From contig MNCI01020757.1 in the NCBI GenBank assembly GCA_015680685.1, forward strand, positions 182,926 to 246,925: a stretch of 64,000 nt of DNA. The letters are read 5' to 3'. The stretch is from Gnetum montanum. Lineage: Eukaryota; Streptophyta; Gnetopsida; Gnetales; Gnetaceae. This document shows positions 35,501 to 47,300 of this stretch, piece after piece. The position numbers were made by a program, and so were the translations under genes. Position 1 is the stretch's first letter, and every line of letters starts with the position of its first letter. A model generated the notes under the pieces. The model ran no database searches, was not told the DNA's origin, and was given only the letters and a program-made list of their open reading frames with translations.

Positions 35501-35717
35501 GATGCTAGGCCTCAGATGCACCTGTGGAAATGCTTCCATGAGGCCAAGTATGCAAGAAGTTGTGTCATTTTTGCAATCAATTGGTCCTGTGGATGCACAA
35601 GATCAAAGGATAATACCAAGAAACTTGGAGGAAGTTATCAATGTTGTGGAATCACAACCCTCTCTTTACCCCAAAAGGGCAAAAGCTAATAGTTCAACTT
35701 TTTCTTCTTCTGATTAA
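32513..35717 (+). CDS. LRR receptor-like kinase, non-RD (subfamily XII type)
   Basis: Predicted cell-surface immune-type receptor: extracellular repeats bind a ligand and the cytoplasmic kinase signals. CDS is join(32513..35126, 35233..35717), 1032 residues as assembled. Residues 1-30 are a signal peptide. The N-terminal cap has ACNWTGIGCS, then about 24 LRRs reach residue 680. The kinase starts near 682: P-loop GEGSHGKVY from G701, Lys722 in VAIK, HCD at 820-822 (Cys before the catalytic Asp, so non-RD), DFG at 840-842, and APE split by the intron. Non-RD kinases with this domain order are typical of FLS2, EFR and Xa21. The ATG at 32513 starts the signal peptide; an upstream frame extension has no ATG. 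The transmembrane and juxtamembrane segments are missing at the N in codon 681, most likely an assembly gap. Otherwise the frame is intact. Confidence 0.9.
34555..34555. other. Single N inside the receptor kinase
   Basis: The N falls exactly between the last LRR and the kinase juxtamembrane start (EELQRATDNF). A family member should have roughly 80-130 residues here, including a hydrophobic helix. The N probably stands for an unsized gap, not for one base. Confidence 0.7.
35127..35232 (+). other. Intron of the receptor kinase (106 bp, phase 1)
   Basis: Donor CCAG|GTATAGG and acceptor TTTTTTAG|AGTATG. Splicing restores GCT-CCA-GAG-TAT-GGA, that is APEYG in the activation segment. An intron near this point is usual for subfamily XII kinases. 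Confidence 0.9.
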
Positions 35718-36011
35718 CAATTCCAAGTAAGTCTTTTCCTAAAAAATGAAGTTATTAGCTTTTGTATCTTATCTCTTTGCATCGTTCATTTATTGTCGCA
35801 ATGAAATATTTTATGTATGCAATACAGGCAATGGTGGAAACAAACCATCGTTACTGATATTCTACATGTTTTTTGATAAACTAGACTGGATTCTGCTTTC
35901 ACAAAAAACTACAAGGATTTCCATTTATATTAGTAGTCATTTTTGTTCGTTGCTGAATTGTAAAACTACAACTGCCCTTGGTCACCCGTGTTATGGGTTG
36001 ATCAGTTTTTG
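35718..36011 (+). other. 3' flank of the receptor kinase
   Basis: Likely 3' untranslated region. A short open frame here (35746-36018) has no recognisable domain and is not called a gene. Confidence 0.4.
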
Positions 36012-36050
36012 GTTTTAGTACAATCAAGAGAGTTTTAGTACAATCAAGAG
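36012..36050. repeat. Short tandem duplication
   Basis: GTTTTAGTACAATCAAGAGA occurs twice in a row, the second copy one base shorter. Confidence 0.9.
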
Positions 36051-36144
36051 GAAGACAGGGTAGAACATTTCAACTCAATACATTGAAATAAAATATTCTT
36101 GACCTCTCTTTTAACCTTTACTTTTTGAATTGCATAATTACATG

Positions 36145-36184
36145 TAATTTAACTTCCTGCATAATTATGCAGGAAGTTAAATTA
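36145..36184. repeat. Perfect 40-bp palindrome
   Basis: TAATTTAACTTCCTGCATAA is followed with no spacer by its exact reverse complement. The symmetry stops at both outer ends. Confidence 0.95.
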
Positions 36185-36204
36185 TGCAGAAAGTTATTAG
36201 CTTT

Positions 36205-36310
36205 ATGTATGCATAAAGATATGTCCATCATCTTCTACTACTACTAGATGCATTGTTCTCTTTGAAGATTAATTGATCTCCTTGTTTCAATTAATAAACA
36301 GTGAAACTGA
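36205..36310. repeat. Dispersed repeat, copy 2 (other copy at 15789-15900)
   Basis: Shares ATAAAGATATGTCCATCATC and TTCAATTAATA-type words with 15789-15900 in the same orientation. It begins about 20 bases after the palindrome. Confidence 0.75.
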
Positions 36311-39300
36311 TATGGTTTTCTCAGGATGAGATTTGAATCTTGAAGAATTATGAATCTTATGTACGTAGCAAATTACATCTACAATCAAATAGATTGCCCC
36401 AACAGCAATAAAGAGTTTCTAAAATTCAACAGGATAAACCTGGGCAGGAATGTATTCTTAAAAGAAACATCTCTTGCCAGGATATGACATCCATGCTTAT
36501 AGTATTCACAATGTTGTCCACTGATAAACATAATTGAGTGCATGTTCACAAAAAAGACAATTTCAATCAAATTAAACAAGAGTTCAAATAAGCTCATTGA
36601 TAGTACATGGGGACCAGCACAGGAGATACGAATAAAATTTTGTATTAATCAATAACTAATTTAATGCTTGAGGAATTGAACACCTCTAAGGTAACAATAC
36701 AAACAATACGAATTAAACCCTTAAAAGAACTCAGGAAAATGTTCACAACTGACACTTGAAGCTAAAAAGTTTTATTAAAATTGAATTCAGCATAGTTCAA
36801 AGACTATTAATGTAAAGACGATAGGAATATCTTATTAAGCATTGAAAATGACAACTTTTTTCAACACAAAAGTTCCAGCAGTTGCAAATATCCAAAAGAG
36901 AAATAAGCAAATGAGAAATTTAAGGTTGATGTAGAAACTGAAATTCTAGAAGTAAAAATTTCTATTGCAAATTTAAATATAAAGTTGAGGAGAACCAACA
37001 ATGAAGTAGACTAAGACATAATTTGTTTACCTAAATAAAAAAAGACATCCAAGATTTGAGTATTAAGGCTTATTTGAATCTTAATAGAAGAAAATGACAT
37101 AAAAGAACTCATATAGTCAAGTCAATGTAGTTGGTATAAGGGTAGGATGATTAAATATAGAAAGAAGTGAATATATTTTTTAATTATATTGAAAAATAGA
37201 TATGAAAAAAAAACTTCAAACAAATATCACACTAATCACAAATTTTTTGATTCAGAATACTGGCTCTGGCTAAAACAGTGGTGTGAAGATAATGTTGCCA
37301 GAACGCTATTACGCTAGGCTATGATGATCGCATATTCTGGTTTTTTGATCTCTACAGTTGGTCGTTTTGTGTGTGTGCTTTATAAATACTTTCTACAACA
37401 TTTTTAACAGAATAAATGCCCTCTTTGTAATGCTTTTATCATTTGCAAATGTGATCCTTGCATTGATATTTCCTCAAAAATTTTGTATCCAATAGCAAGT
37501 ATAAGTTCAAGGAACAACATCAAATTGTCATTAAAATGACATCCTATCATGTTCAACCAACAGCTCAAATTTGTGTTAAACATGTTGAAACATAAATTTA
37601 AAACGGTAAAAAATAAGGAAAACAAAAAGAAACTTTCTTACAAATTTCTAGTAGACTCCCCCAAAAGTCTGGCCAGCCAAGGCAATTTTATTGCAGTGAT
37701 GAGAAAGCAAAGATTCCATATTTATCTAGTCATGACAACAACCACACTTATACCATTGATGAGAGCACTGTAAAGCTCAGTTGTGCTGTTAAGAAAGACT
37801 TAGTGATAGGGTGCAATACCATATATATATAGGATGTAATTAATCACCTTCCAAATCACCTATTTTCATAGTACTTGTCATAACATCGTTATAATCATTT
37901 ATCTTTGGCTGAAACAGTTGTACCATTAATATACTTGAAGGATTTGCAATGTAGCAGGATTAAACAATCCCAACCACCATGAACCCTGTCAAGGTAAGTA
38001 ATCTGCCCATCATTGTATTTATGTCATATGATTAACCCAACCATGCATAAAACTCCATCCTGAAAATTAAAAAATCAAAATCCAATGAGGATCAAAACCA
38101 AATTCCTATTCCTGAACAGATAAATAGTTCAAGCCAAATTTAAAGCCACAGAAAAATAGATGTTGCAATAAGAATGCATTTCTATAATACCAACTCGTGC
38201 ATCAGCTTGCTTTCTTAAAGATTTATTTGAGTTACAAAGTAATAGCATCATACCAGAAAGTGCAAAGGTCTCAAATATTTGTTTAGTTTTTTATTATGGC
38301 ACTCTACAAACTGTTCAAAAGCTGATGCAAATAACTCATTTTGAAGAAAACCTTGAATATCTAATTCTCAATTGTTACAAAGCAAAGAAAAGTTCATAAT
38401 ACCAGGACTCCTACATGTAGGAGCAATAGCACCGGTTGCATGATGTTTGATACACAAATAATTGTTGAAATGAAGATATACACATATTCAATAACATGTA
38501 TTCAAACAAAGACAACATTGGCTAGGGTAAAGCAATTTGGAATCAAGCCTTCTAGCATCATGAGACCAAAATCTTCAATGCTCATCAGAATGGCTATTAT
38601 GATGCATCTTAAAATTTGGCAATCAAGAATAATAAGTTTCTAGCAGGCATCTTTGGCTATCTTAAGTAGTAAACACCTGCAATATGTCAACAGAAAACCA
38701 TGCACCAGAAAATGAAAGTCCAAAATGATTTTCTTGACCAATGGAGAAAATTTTTCATTCACATAAGCTGAAAAAATTGAATCATCCAATGAAGATTCAG
38801 TTCACTGGTCAGCATCTCACAGACAAGTTCCAGCCCCATCCTACGATAAAAACATATATGATTGCATCCAACAAAACAACAATTCAACAATGCATTTCAT
38901 CAAACTGCTGACATGATATATCTACAATATCAAATTTAGAATGCATGTTCAATGTGCTAATAGTATAACAAAAGACACATGTGCCATACCATAGCTAATC
39001 ATGTAGCCTTGAATGCTTTTTATTATTGCATAATAGAAAAATGTACATATCTGAAAAATATATATTTTCCAATGGCCACTCTCTCCACTTAAGTTAACCT
39101 ACATCACATTCTAATTCTAAGGCAATTTGTTTCTAAAGCATACCAAACAATTGTTAGACGTGGTGGTTTTGGAATTGAGGATTTCTTCTACGCTCTACAA
39201 TGCAGATCGACAAAGCCCCACACATGAGAAAAACTGTTGCAAGGACTCACATTTTGCTGTAAATGGCTTCACAAAAGTCCATCCATCATTGACATGGTCA

Positions 39301-40700
39301 TTATGTATATTTGCAACAGCAGATTCTAGAAATAGCTGAGTGAATACCATTGTTTCCAGGTGTCTTGCTATCATGGTAAAGGCTTCCACAACTACATATA
39401 ATTCCTACATATCCAGACAAATTAAGATGATTCATACACTAGACTCACCAATTCTAACGCTAACAGGATTTGAGCTCATCAATGATTATGTGGAAGAACA
39501 TATGGCAGAAGTGCTAACAAAGATGGTAGTGAAGCATTAACATTAATGTGGATTGCAACAATCTAATAAGAGTGAAATTACTTTGAAAAAATCAAACATA
39601 AGGGAAACTATAAACTGGAAATTTTTATTACATCCAGGAAATCACAAAGGATTTGTTGGAGGGTTACAAAGCCTCAACATATTTTGAAGAAAGTTGAAAA
39701 CATCATTGATGTAATGCCCTGAGCAGATGGTCAATTTGAAAAAAAAAAAAAAAACAATAAGCAGATTACAATTAATATTATAATTCATTAGAATGTGAGT
39801 CAAAGATTGGCAAAATAAAAAGATATGTTTTTCATCTTCTTTGATTTGTTTGCATAGTCTGCAAATTCACTCCTCTGGGTAATATATAATAATAATAATT
39901 GTAATATATACATTACTTGCAATAATATCCTTCACTGTTAACTAATCAGTTTACCTGGTGCCTGAAATCAATTGGACCAAATTTTTGATATTTTAACTTT
40001 CAATTTTGTGATCGATTATGCAGAACATTTATGCGTACTAAGCTTCCTAGCTATTGCAAACTCAATTCTAAGCTTCTAGCACACCATATAACAGCCTAAT
40101 GTCATGCCTGACAACACGTTGCATTCAAAAAGTAAGAGAAAAACAAGAATGCTAAAAAGATTAACTCAGTAAATGGATAACAACAATAAATTCCCAGCTC
40201 AATCCTGTCCGGTATCGTCTAATACATTTATATTTTCAAACGAGGGTTTTTCTAAGTTCCTGAATCAAATTTCTTGATCCCGTCTACATAATTTTTGCAA
40301 TTTCTATGAGCTAGTTGAAAGTTGAAACCCAATTTATGCCACCAATACAAATGTATTTTCTTCCAGAATTTGGAGCTGATCCCAACTGAATGCTGCTTCT
40401 ACATAGTTCTAATTCGCGCCATTTTCAGTAAATTAAGGAATTTGCTAAAAAGTCTTACCCCGTTGGCAGTTGTTTCAAGGAACCACTCCTAAGAAGGCTC
40501 AGTCTCTCAATATCCAAATGCAACGCACATGATGCTGTAATTCAAGTCCTCCATGGCCGATTCGAACACTTTTGATGCAGAACCCACTAATTTTGTAGCC
40601 ACGACTGCCATTGGTCTTTGTGACTTAAAGCAAATTCTGGTAATGAAGTTTCCCATGGGACACCCACTGCCAAAACATTTTCTCGACAAGATTTGGAGAA
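36311..40700 (-). other. Low-repeat region, possible minus-strand spliced gene
   Basis: No retrotransposon similarity is seen. Minus-strand signals include an intron-donor-like GGG|GTAAGAC near 40459, a candidate exon at 39251-39391, and CAG acceptor-like sites before short open stretches near 38770 and 38690. A methionine-led frame at 40689-40507 ends in a stop. None of the peptides was recognised. A poly-A run of 17 lies near 39739-39755. A real gene is possible but not shown. Confidence 0.2.
39251..39391 (-). other. Candidate internal exon, product not recognised
   Basis: Bounded by TATATGTAG| upstream and |GTGAGTCC downstream on the minus strand, open for 46 codons. The peptide includes EAFTMIARHLETMVFTQLF and NDGWTFVKPFTAK, which reads like an ordinary helical protein rather than a transposon. 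No family assignment can be made. Confidence 0.25.
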
Positions 40701-41195
40701 AGAATTTAACAAACTTGTGAAATGATACTGCCCATCAGATGCAGGCAAACGCAAACGCAAATTAGCGGTGGTATTATTGATTAATTGCAGACTTGACCTT
40801 TCAATTTCAAAGTTGATAAAGGGCGCACATATTTTGGTGGAGAAATTAACCCAGCACCCAGCAATTTGACCTTGATTGACTCATGGACATGGCCTGGCTT
40901 GGGGAAACATATGGAGCCATGACGGACCATGGATCAGACATGTTTATGCTCGTCGCCTCTCTGCCTCGAGAAAACTCGCGAACATACAGTAGATTGGCAA
41001 TTTAAGCATTAACCAGAAACTGACAAGATGTAATCGATTGCTTAGTGTTTTAGGCCCCTTTAGGATGTTCTCGTTTAAAATACGAAATTTTAACTTATTT
41101 TGAAAAATTCAAAATTGGAATGGTAGGTTCCGCATCCGGTTTTGTTTCTGGCCCATTTCTATTTCTAAAATTATTTATATGTCAAATTAATGCAC
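40701..41195. other. Intergenic sequence
   Basis: Somewhat GC-richer between 40740 and 41000, then AT-rich. No gene recognised. It would be the promoter side of the possible minus-strand gene. Confidence 0.4.
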
Positions 41196-41249
41196 ATGCT
41201 TATTTGCACCGAGTATGCTTTAATGCTTATTTGCACCGAGTATGCTTTA
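41196..41249. repeat. 27-bp perfect tandem duplication
   Basis: ATGCTTATTTGCACCGAGTA plus TGCTTTA occurs twice head to tail. Confidence 0.95.
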
Positions 41250-41628
41250 GTGGGTGTTGGAACCCACAATAATTGTCATATAGGTACACCCTAAGATATA
41301 TGGTTTAATTAGAACTTTAGAAATCAAAATTCCCTACTAAAATTGAATCCATGGAGCTTTTAAATAAAGAGTTCTACCACTAGGCTAACACCTCATTATT
41401 AAGTATGCCTTTTTAGAAGTTTCAAGATACTTTCTCCACATATGTTAGCTTTATCGAGAAAGAGGAGATAAGAGCATGGAGTTCTATAAGTATAAGATTC
41501 TATTTTAAGTAATGAACTTTGAAATTATGTGGTCTTAATTCCTCCCAACCTTGTAATAATTTATGAGTTAGCCTAGTGGTACTGATTTGCAAGTTCCAAG
41601 TTATATGTTTGGTTTTAGTGGACAATGT
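41250..41628. other. Intergenic sequence, nothing recognised
   Basis: AT-rich, no coding frame, repeat or RNA gene seen. Confidence 0.5.
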
Positions 41629-42503
41629 TGATAAATAGTCTTTTTGTCTACTGCGTCAACAAGCATGCATTAATGCAGCCTCGTTGACGTATCCTCTGAT
41701 ACATTGATGCATATGCATCGACATCATTCCACCTGAAGCCTATATAAATGCACACACCATCTGTAGTTATGGCATCTTTTGTCATTCTAATAGCTAGACT
41801 CTTGCAATTTCCTTCCATAAGACTTAGCCAATTTTCCCTTTGAGTGTTCATAGTGTAGATTGAGTTGATTGTGCGAAGTTTTATTCGAGTGCATGATGTA
41901 CCTAGACACTTCTACATGATAGTAATAAAATTGAGATTAATTCCTTCCATTGTAGTACTTGGATTAGTACTTAGTTTATTTTCAACATTTTTCTCTTAAA
42001 GTACTTTAGTTTCTTTTCAACATTTTACTCTTAATGCACTTTGCTTTCCAACACTTAATAATTTAATATTTTATTCTATAAGAGCATGAGTACGACCACT
42101 TCGAGCATAACATATTAACATTTAGTAATCTCAGTAGTGGATTCTTGTTACACCCAACAGTAGACACTTGGTAACCCAACAACATTAATATAAGTTTAGG
42201 ATGGGTATGGAAAGAGAGAACATATGCTTTACGCTTAGGATAACTTGGATTACTCTTAATCCCATAGTTAGTTAGAAATTAATGTTTCAAGCACTTTATT
42301 ATTTTAATATTTTAATAATAAAAAATAATAAAAAATCTTATGCTCCCATCACACTTAACCATACCTATCAAACTAGCATAAGTGATGACTGGAAAGACAA
42401 TGACTAGCAACATAACACTTAATGTTCCATGGAATTCAACTGCATCATGCATACACACTTGTGATTTGTATAGTTGGATATAGGAGATACTTGCCGCTCA
42501 TCA
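41629..42503 (+). repeat. LTR F, isolated plus-strand LTR
   Basis: Starts TGATAAATAG and ends CGCTCATCA. It has the TATA-like CCTATATAAATG (41740-41751), TTTATTCGAGTG (41881-41892) and the conserved U5 block. A mutated primer-binding site, TTAGCACTGTTGCTAAGGA, follows at 42504-42522. Only about 100 bp of leader remain before element C, so no internal genes are visible. Confidence 0.7.
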
Positions 42504-42522
42504 TTAGCACTGTTGCTAAGGA

Positions 42523-42628
42523 ATGTGTGGTTTGCACTAAGTGTTATAGATAATTAAATCATACAAAGATTGTTACTAGAACATAACAAACCACCATTAG
42601 AAAAATAATAATAATATTTTATTTAAGG
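42523..42628 (+). other. Leader remnant of element F
   Basis: AT-rich leader after the primer-binding site of F, interrupted by the LTR of element C. The base preceding C suggests insertion near TTTAAGG. Confidence 0.4.
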
Positions 42629-43110
42629 TGATGAGCATTCATAGTGTTGCATCAATGGACCCCCGTTGACATGGCATCATCAACAGGCCCTTGTTGATGT
42701 GGCCTCATTAATGGATCCCCATCAATGGGGCCCTGTTTACATGGTGTTGCCCCGTTGATGGGGCCATGTCAACGTAGTGTTTGCAATGTCTATGGGGCCC
42801 CATCAACATAGTACTATAGCAAAAACTATAAATATAAGCTCCTTAGTTGTGTTTATGCATTAGAAGTCATAGTAGTAGAAAAGCTATTGTAGTTTGCTCA
42901 TTTGAAAGTTAGAATATTTTCTCGAGTGCCCGCAACAAGAGTCATTAAGTGTACGAATCTTTATTTGAGCACTGTTGTACCTGAACCACACCAGAGTATA
43001 TGACAATAAAAACAATCTTCTTGATAAACCTTGTAGCATTCTGGATGTAATGTTTTTAGTTACTTATTCAATGTTTCTTAGTAATTAATCTAATTAAGTG
43101 ATTAAGTAAG
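42629..43110 (+). repeat. 5' LTR of element C, left part
   Basis: Starts TGATGAGCATTC. It contains CTATAAATATAAGC (about 42829) and ATCTTTATTTGAGC (42956-42969). It stops at ATTAAGTAAG, where N is inserted. The U3 has many CCCCATCAA/TTGATGGGG-type words (42650-42810). Confidence 0.9.
43106..43110. repeat. Left target-site duplication of element N
   Basis: GTAAG, repeated at 50150-50154 on the other side of N. The uninterrupted form ATTAAGCAAGATAAGC exists in the E LTR near 27145. Confidence 0.95.
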
Positions 43111-43908
43111 TGATGAGTGGCAAGGTACCCCTACACTCAACCATATGAATACGAGTGTTACACACGCGATCTAGTCGAACTCCGTAGACTAAGTGCCTAC
43201 ACGCCTCATGGAACACTTAAGGTTAATCGTTCGTTGTCTTCCCAGATTTACTTGTATTTGTCACGGTTGTATGGTTAAGTAAGTCTGAGGTATATGATTT
43301 TTATATCTTTTCTGTTTTATCTCCTATGCTAATGAGGTGAAGGGTGAAGAGACTAATTAACTAACTTTAACTAACTAACTAAGCCGTAATTAACCTAGCA
43401 TCAGTATCCGTTCCCACTTACCGTTCACACCCTGAACCAATGCAACCTTGGTTACCAAACGCTATTCGTTACTGGGATCACCAAGCGTAACGCACATGCT
43501 CAAAGCAGTCATACTAAATGCACTTAACTATGGGAGAAGGGTTGAGAGAGATTTAATTAACTAATAAAGCATTTAAAGGATGAATAATAAATAACAATAA
43601 ATAAAGTCCTATTTAGCCTAGTCCATGCACTACAAGGTTTATCCAAGAAGTTCGTCTTTATTTCCATACACAAACTTGTGTTCAGGTACAATATTTGCTC
43701 GAATAAAGATCCGTTCACTTTGGAGCTCCTACTACAGGCACATGGAAATTATTCTATCTCTGGAGAGGTAAAATTGCCAGAGTTTCGCTACGGTTTAGGC
43801 CTAGTGTGAGAAACAAGGGAGAGCCGCCTCTTATTTATAGATTTGGCGATGCATTGCGATATCGTGTATGCGATATTGTAGGGGAAGACATGATATCGTG
43901 TCCCATCA
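43111..43908 (-). repeat. 3' LTR of element N (798 bp)
   Basis: Runs TGATGAGTGG to TCCCATCA. It closely matches 49338-50149; most differences seen are C/T or G/A. On the minus strand a TATA-like CTATAAATAAGA lies at 43844-43833. It lacks about 14 bases near the U3 end that the 5' LTR has (AGACGCTATATAGC). Confidence 0.95.
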
Positions 43909-43920
43909 TACCCCCATGAC
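43909..43920 (-). other. Polypurine tract of element N
   Basis: Minus strand GTCATGGGGGTA immediately before the LTR start TGATGGG. Confidence 0.8.
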
Positions 43921-46081
43921 TAAATAAAAACTCGTCCTTGAGTTCCTTACAAAATATTGGGAAGGTATGGGATTATTGACTTAAATGGAACTAATGGTGA
44001 ATGAGATGACATGTGAACGGATCATCATTACAAGACATGACAAAACTGGTGTTCATGACAACAAGAGTGAACACCTTATACATTTGACATCAGGCCTTAT
44101 TTGGCAGCTGAGAGAGAAGAGAGAAAAGAGAAGAAGTCTGCAGCTGCCAACGCCAAGATTGCACCTTTTGTTGTCCATCCGTAAGCGCACCATCGATCTT
44201 GCTCCTTGCATAGCTATTTTAGCACTGATCCATTTCAAGTGTTCCCTCCGGATCCAATCCATTGTTGTATGATTGCCATCTGCACACACAACACAATCTT
44301 TTATTAGCAAGGGTAAATGAATCATAATGCAATTGATACCTTGCTTCTGTGAAAGGTCCATTGGCTGAGTTGTGGTATGGTTGATACGAATCAGGAGATA
44401 TCATAGTGGCTACCGAAGGTGTAGGGGTTAGGAGAAAATCGAAAAAATTTGGGTCTAGACCCCCATGACTAAGAGTGAACCTCTAGTAGCGATAGAATGG
44501 AGAAGGAATAAAGAACAAGAAAGATGGAGAAAAAGACAACTATAATGTCGATGAAATGGATGTCAAGATGGAAATGAACAAATAAATTTGATTGCAAAAA
44601 TGTTAAGGGAAAGAATTTAACTGGTGCACCAAATAGGAATGTCAGTGGGTCCTCCCCAAAGCAGGCTCATGTCTTTAATGCCCTGACAAACCCGCATTCA
44701 AAGAGTCTGTAGGCTCTAGGAATGTCATTTGGAAACAAGAGTTAAAGTCTTAACCACAAGAATTTACCAAAAAGAAAACAATGCGTCAACCAAAGTATAC
44801 ACTAATGATACAACCGACAACGAGGTGAACAATGGAGAGAAGGATGGAGAGAAGAGAATGGAATGGAATCTAAAGAACAAGGTGGTGTACAACCCCTTGT
44901 GTATTTAATGATTAATGTGACTTAGTAGATCCCATTCCAAGTCTGGCCTCAAACAAACCACATCCAGTGACTTCACATTAATGCATTCAACTAATCCATC
45001 CAATTGAAGTAAAAAGAATGCCTTCACCCAAGAGCCGCCACCATTCCGACAAAACGAAGGAGAAGAGAATGGGAAGTAAGAAGGGCCTTAGTTAGAGTGA
45101 ACATTTTTATTTTAGTTCCATAACTAGTGCTTGTAGCCCAAATGATTATTTTGTCTAAGGGGTGTGCTTTGAATTCTCACTATTTTTTTTCTTTTTTTCT
45201 TTTTTTTATGTGTTTATACGTGAGAACCACACCATGCAAAGACTTTGTTATTTTTATTAGCTCAGCTTCCTGATAATTAAGTAATGTCGAAATGGGAAGG
45301 AAAACTTAAGAAGAAAACATCCAAGCACCCAAGAGAATGGCCAACACAAATGCATCAAGTTCCCTTGAAGTCACACCCTTTTCAATCCTTGAGTCCTTCC
45401 TTAATTTGGGAAATGCCTAGTCACTGATTCATTGATAGTTTTTATTTAGAAAGGGACTGTACATTTCCAAGCTGAGAGAGACCATAGAAATTTATGGATG
45501 TATGAATGAAGTGGACTCATTGCCTATCATATTAAAAGAACTATACCTTAGTATCAACATCGTAACTTGAAGGTAAAAACCAAACATTAACAACCAAATA
45601 GAAAAATAGTTCATACCATCATGAAGAACACTTATTAAATGACAAACTTGACAAGATGGATAATACACACACAAGAAATGAAAAAGTATAAACGATGTTG
45701 TTAAAAAAAACAAAAAAAGTTAAAGAAATTTGTAAAACAAAAATATGTAAAACAAAAACATGTAAAACAAAAATATGTAAGACAAAAATGTGTAAAAAAA
45801 AAATTCTAAAAAGAACTAAGGGCCTTAATTAATTAGCATAGGTGGCCATCTCCCCCATGATTGAATGGAAAGGGAGAGATCCAAAATAATGAACGCCTAT
45901 TTGAATTTCTTAGAAGTGTCCAACTTCTCCCAATTGATGTTCTTAGATTAAGGGGTGGAAGTCGATGACGCTCATATTCCAATGTATTTATGCCTTCGTT
46001 GTGGACGTGAGTTGTTCCCCTAGTTCGTTCCATGCATGTTAGTGGGCTGCTTTCTAGATCAGCTGTCAACCACTGAGTGTT
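43921..46081 (-). other. Post-pol spacer of element N with deletion junction
   Basis: No gene. 44985-45240 is the reverse complement of the E spacer near 22230-22430. The post-pol purine motif is at about 45850-45870 (rc CATGGGGGAGATGG). 45724-45800 is a ~16-bp A-rich tandem (AAAACAAAAATATGTA, about five units). The pol deletion joins near 45880-46080. The third ORF is also absent. Confidence 0.6.
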
Positions 46082-46680
46082 CTCTTGTTGTGTGGTTGCT
46101 ACATATAGGCATCATTGTATTTGTGTCTCTTGGGCACACCAGTTGCATGTAGGAAATGCTGAGCATTCCTCCACGTCATCACCCTCTGAGTCACTGTATG
46201 TGATGCATGGAACTTTCTTCTTCTCAATTTTTCCATAAATGTTTACCTTAGATATTTCCAAGGAAAGATGGTGGATTCCTAGGCATGCATCTATTGTACT
46301 CAGCCATGCCCTTCCCATTATAATTGGGAAGTCCCCTTTGTTGCTGTTGATTTCTATCACTAGGAAATCAGCTAGGTATGACCAACCACACATAGTGGTA
46401 ATAATGTCCTCCACTAATCCCAAGGGAATTGTGATGGACTAGTTAGCCAGCTCTAATTGAATGTTGCTCTTCTTGAGTGGAGGTAGGTTCCAGGCTTGAT
46501 ACATTTCTCGTGAGATTAAGTTGACTCCAGAATTTGAGTTAAGAAGAGCCTTATGAGGTTCATTCCCAGTGACTTGGAGATAGATTAAGGGACTCCCAGG
46601 ATCAAAGAGTTTCCTGGGAAGGTGGCCCACCTTGATCTAGTCGGTAACTGTATGTGTTAACATAATCGTGTGAGTTAAGC
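46082..46680 (-). pseudogene. Protease of element N
   Basis: Two open stretches (46630-46439 and 46423-46112) separated by one stop. It has SPLIYLQVTGNEPHKALLN followed by SNSGVNLISREMY at the active site, where the family's Asp is Asn, and later FPIIMGRAWLSTIDA. The C-terminal end carries a PR-RT linker (EEKKVPCITYSD-like) before the deletion. Best-preserved protease in the window, but the catalytic residue is lost. Confidence 0.8.
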
Positions 46681-47300
46681 TCTGTTATTGGTTTGAAGAA
46701 AGCTTTGAAGCCTTAATTGTTGGAGGAGCATACACAGACTCAGCCGCTTGTGGTTGTGAGAGCTTGTTTGGGCTTTTGGTTCTGAAGAAAGATCTTCTCT
46801 TCTTGCGGTTGTCAAAACCAGCAGCGGGTTGAAGGTTTACAGCTCTCGTAGCATTACATTGCTGCGGTTGAGTGGGGAGTTCCCCTTGCATTGTTGGAGC
46901 GGGTGGTAGTGGAACTACCAGCGTAAGAGATGCAGATGGATTTGGAGAATGGTATGTATGTGGTTTGTCTCCCTGAGGAGAAGGAGTCCTAAAATACTCT
47001 TGAACTTAGTAGTGACATTGTGGAGTTGCATGACCCATAGAGTCACTTGGAGAAACTAGCTACTGCACGTAGTAGCCATACAGATCTGGTTGCCGATAAG
47101 GGTATTGTTGTCTAGGCGGTGGCATCCCCCATGATTGTGGGTGTTTCCATTGCTGGTGTTGCTTGATAGATTATGGCAGAGTTCCACTTGGATAATATGT
47201 TAACGATTGGTGGAACTACCTTGGGTTACCTTGGGGATAAGGTAATCTTTGGGGTGCCTGTTGTTTGTTAAATCTTGGGTTGAGTGCATACACCCCAGAC
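46681..47300 (-). pseudogene. Pro/Gln-rich Gag-Pro linker of element N
   Basis: 46891-46685 reads QGELPTQPQQCNATRAVN and a Lys/Arg cluster (RKKRRSFFRTK), in frame with the protease across stops. Upstream is a Gln/Pro/Tyr-rich stretch to about 47280. Low-complexity linker; no enzymatic motif. Confidence 0.6.

Noticed and set aside
39739-39755. Poly-A run as the tail of a retroposed gene or SINE
   Set aside because: No target duplication or upstream body could be identified.
45724-45800. A-rich 16-bp repeats as a regulatory array
   Set aside because: Simple-sequence slippage in an AT-rich spacer is sufficient. The repeats are absent from the same spacer in E and C.
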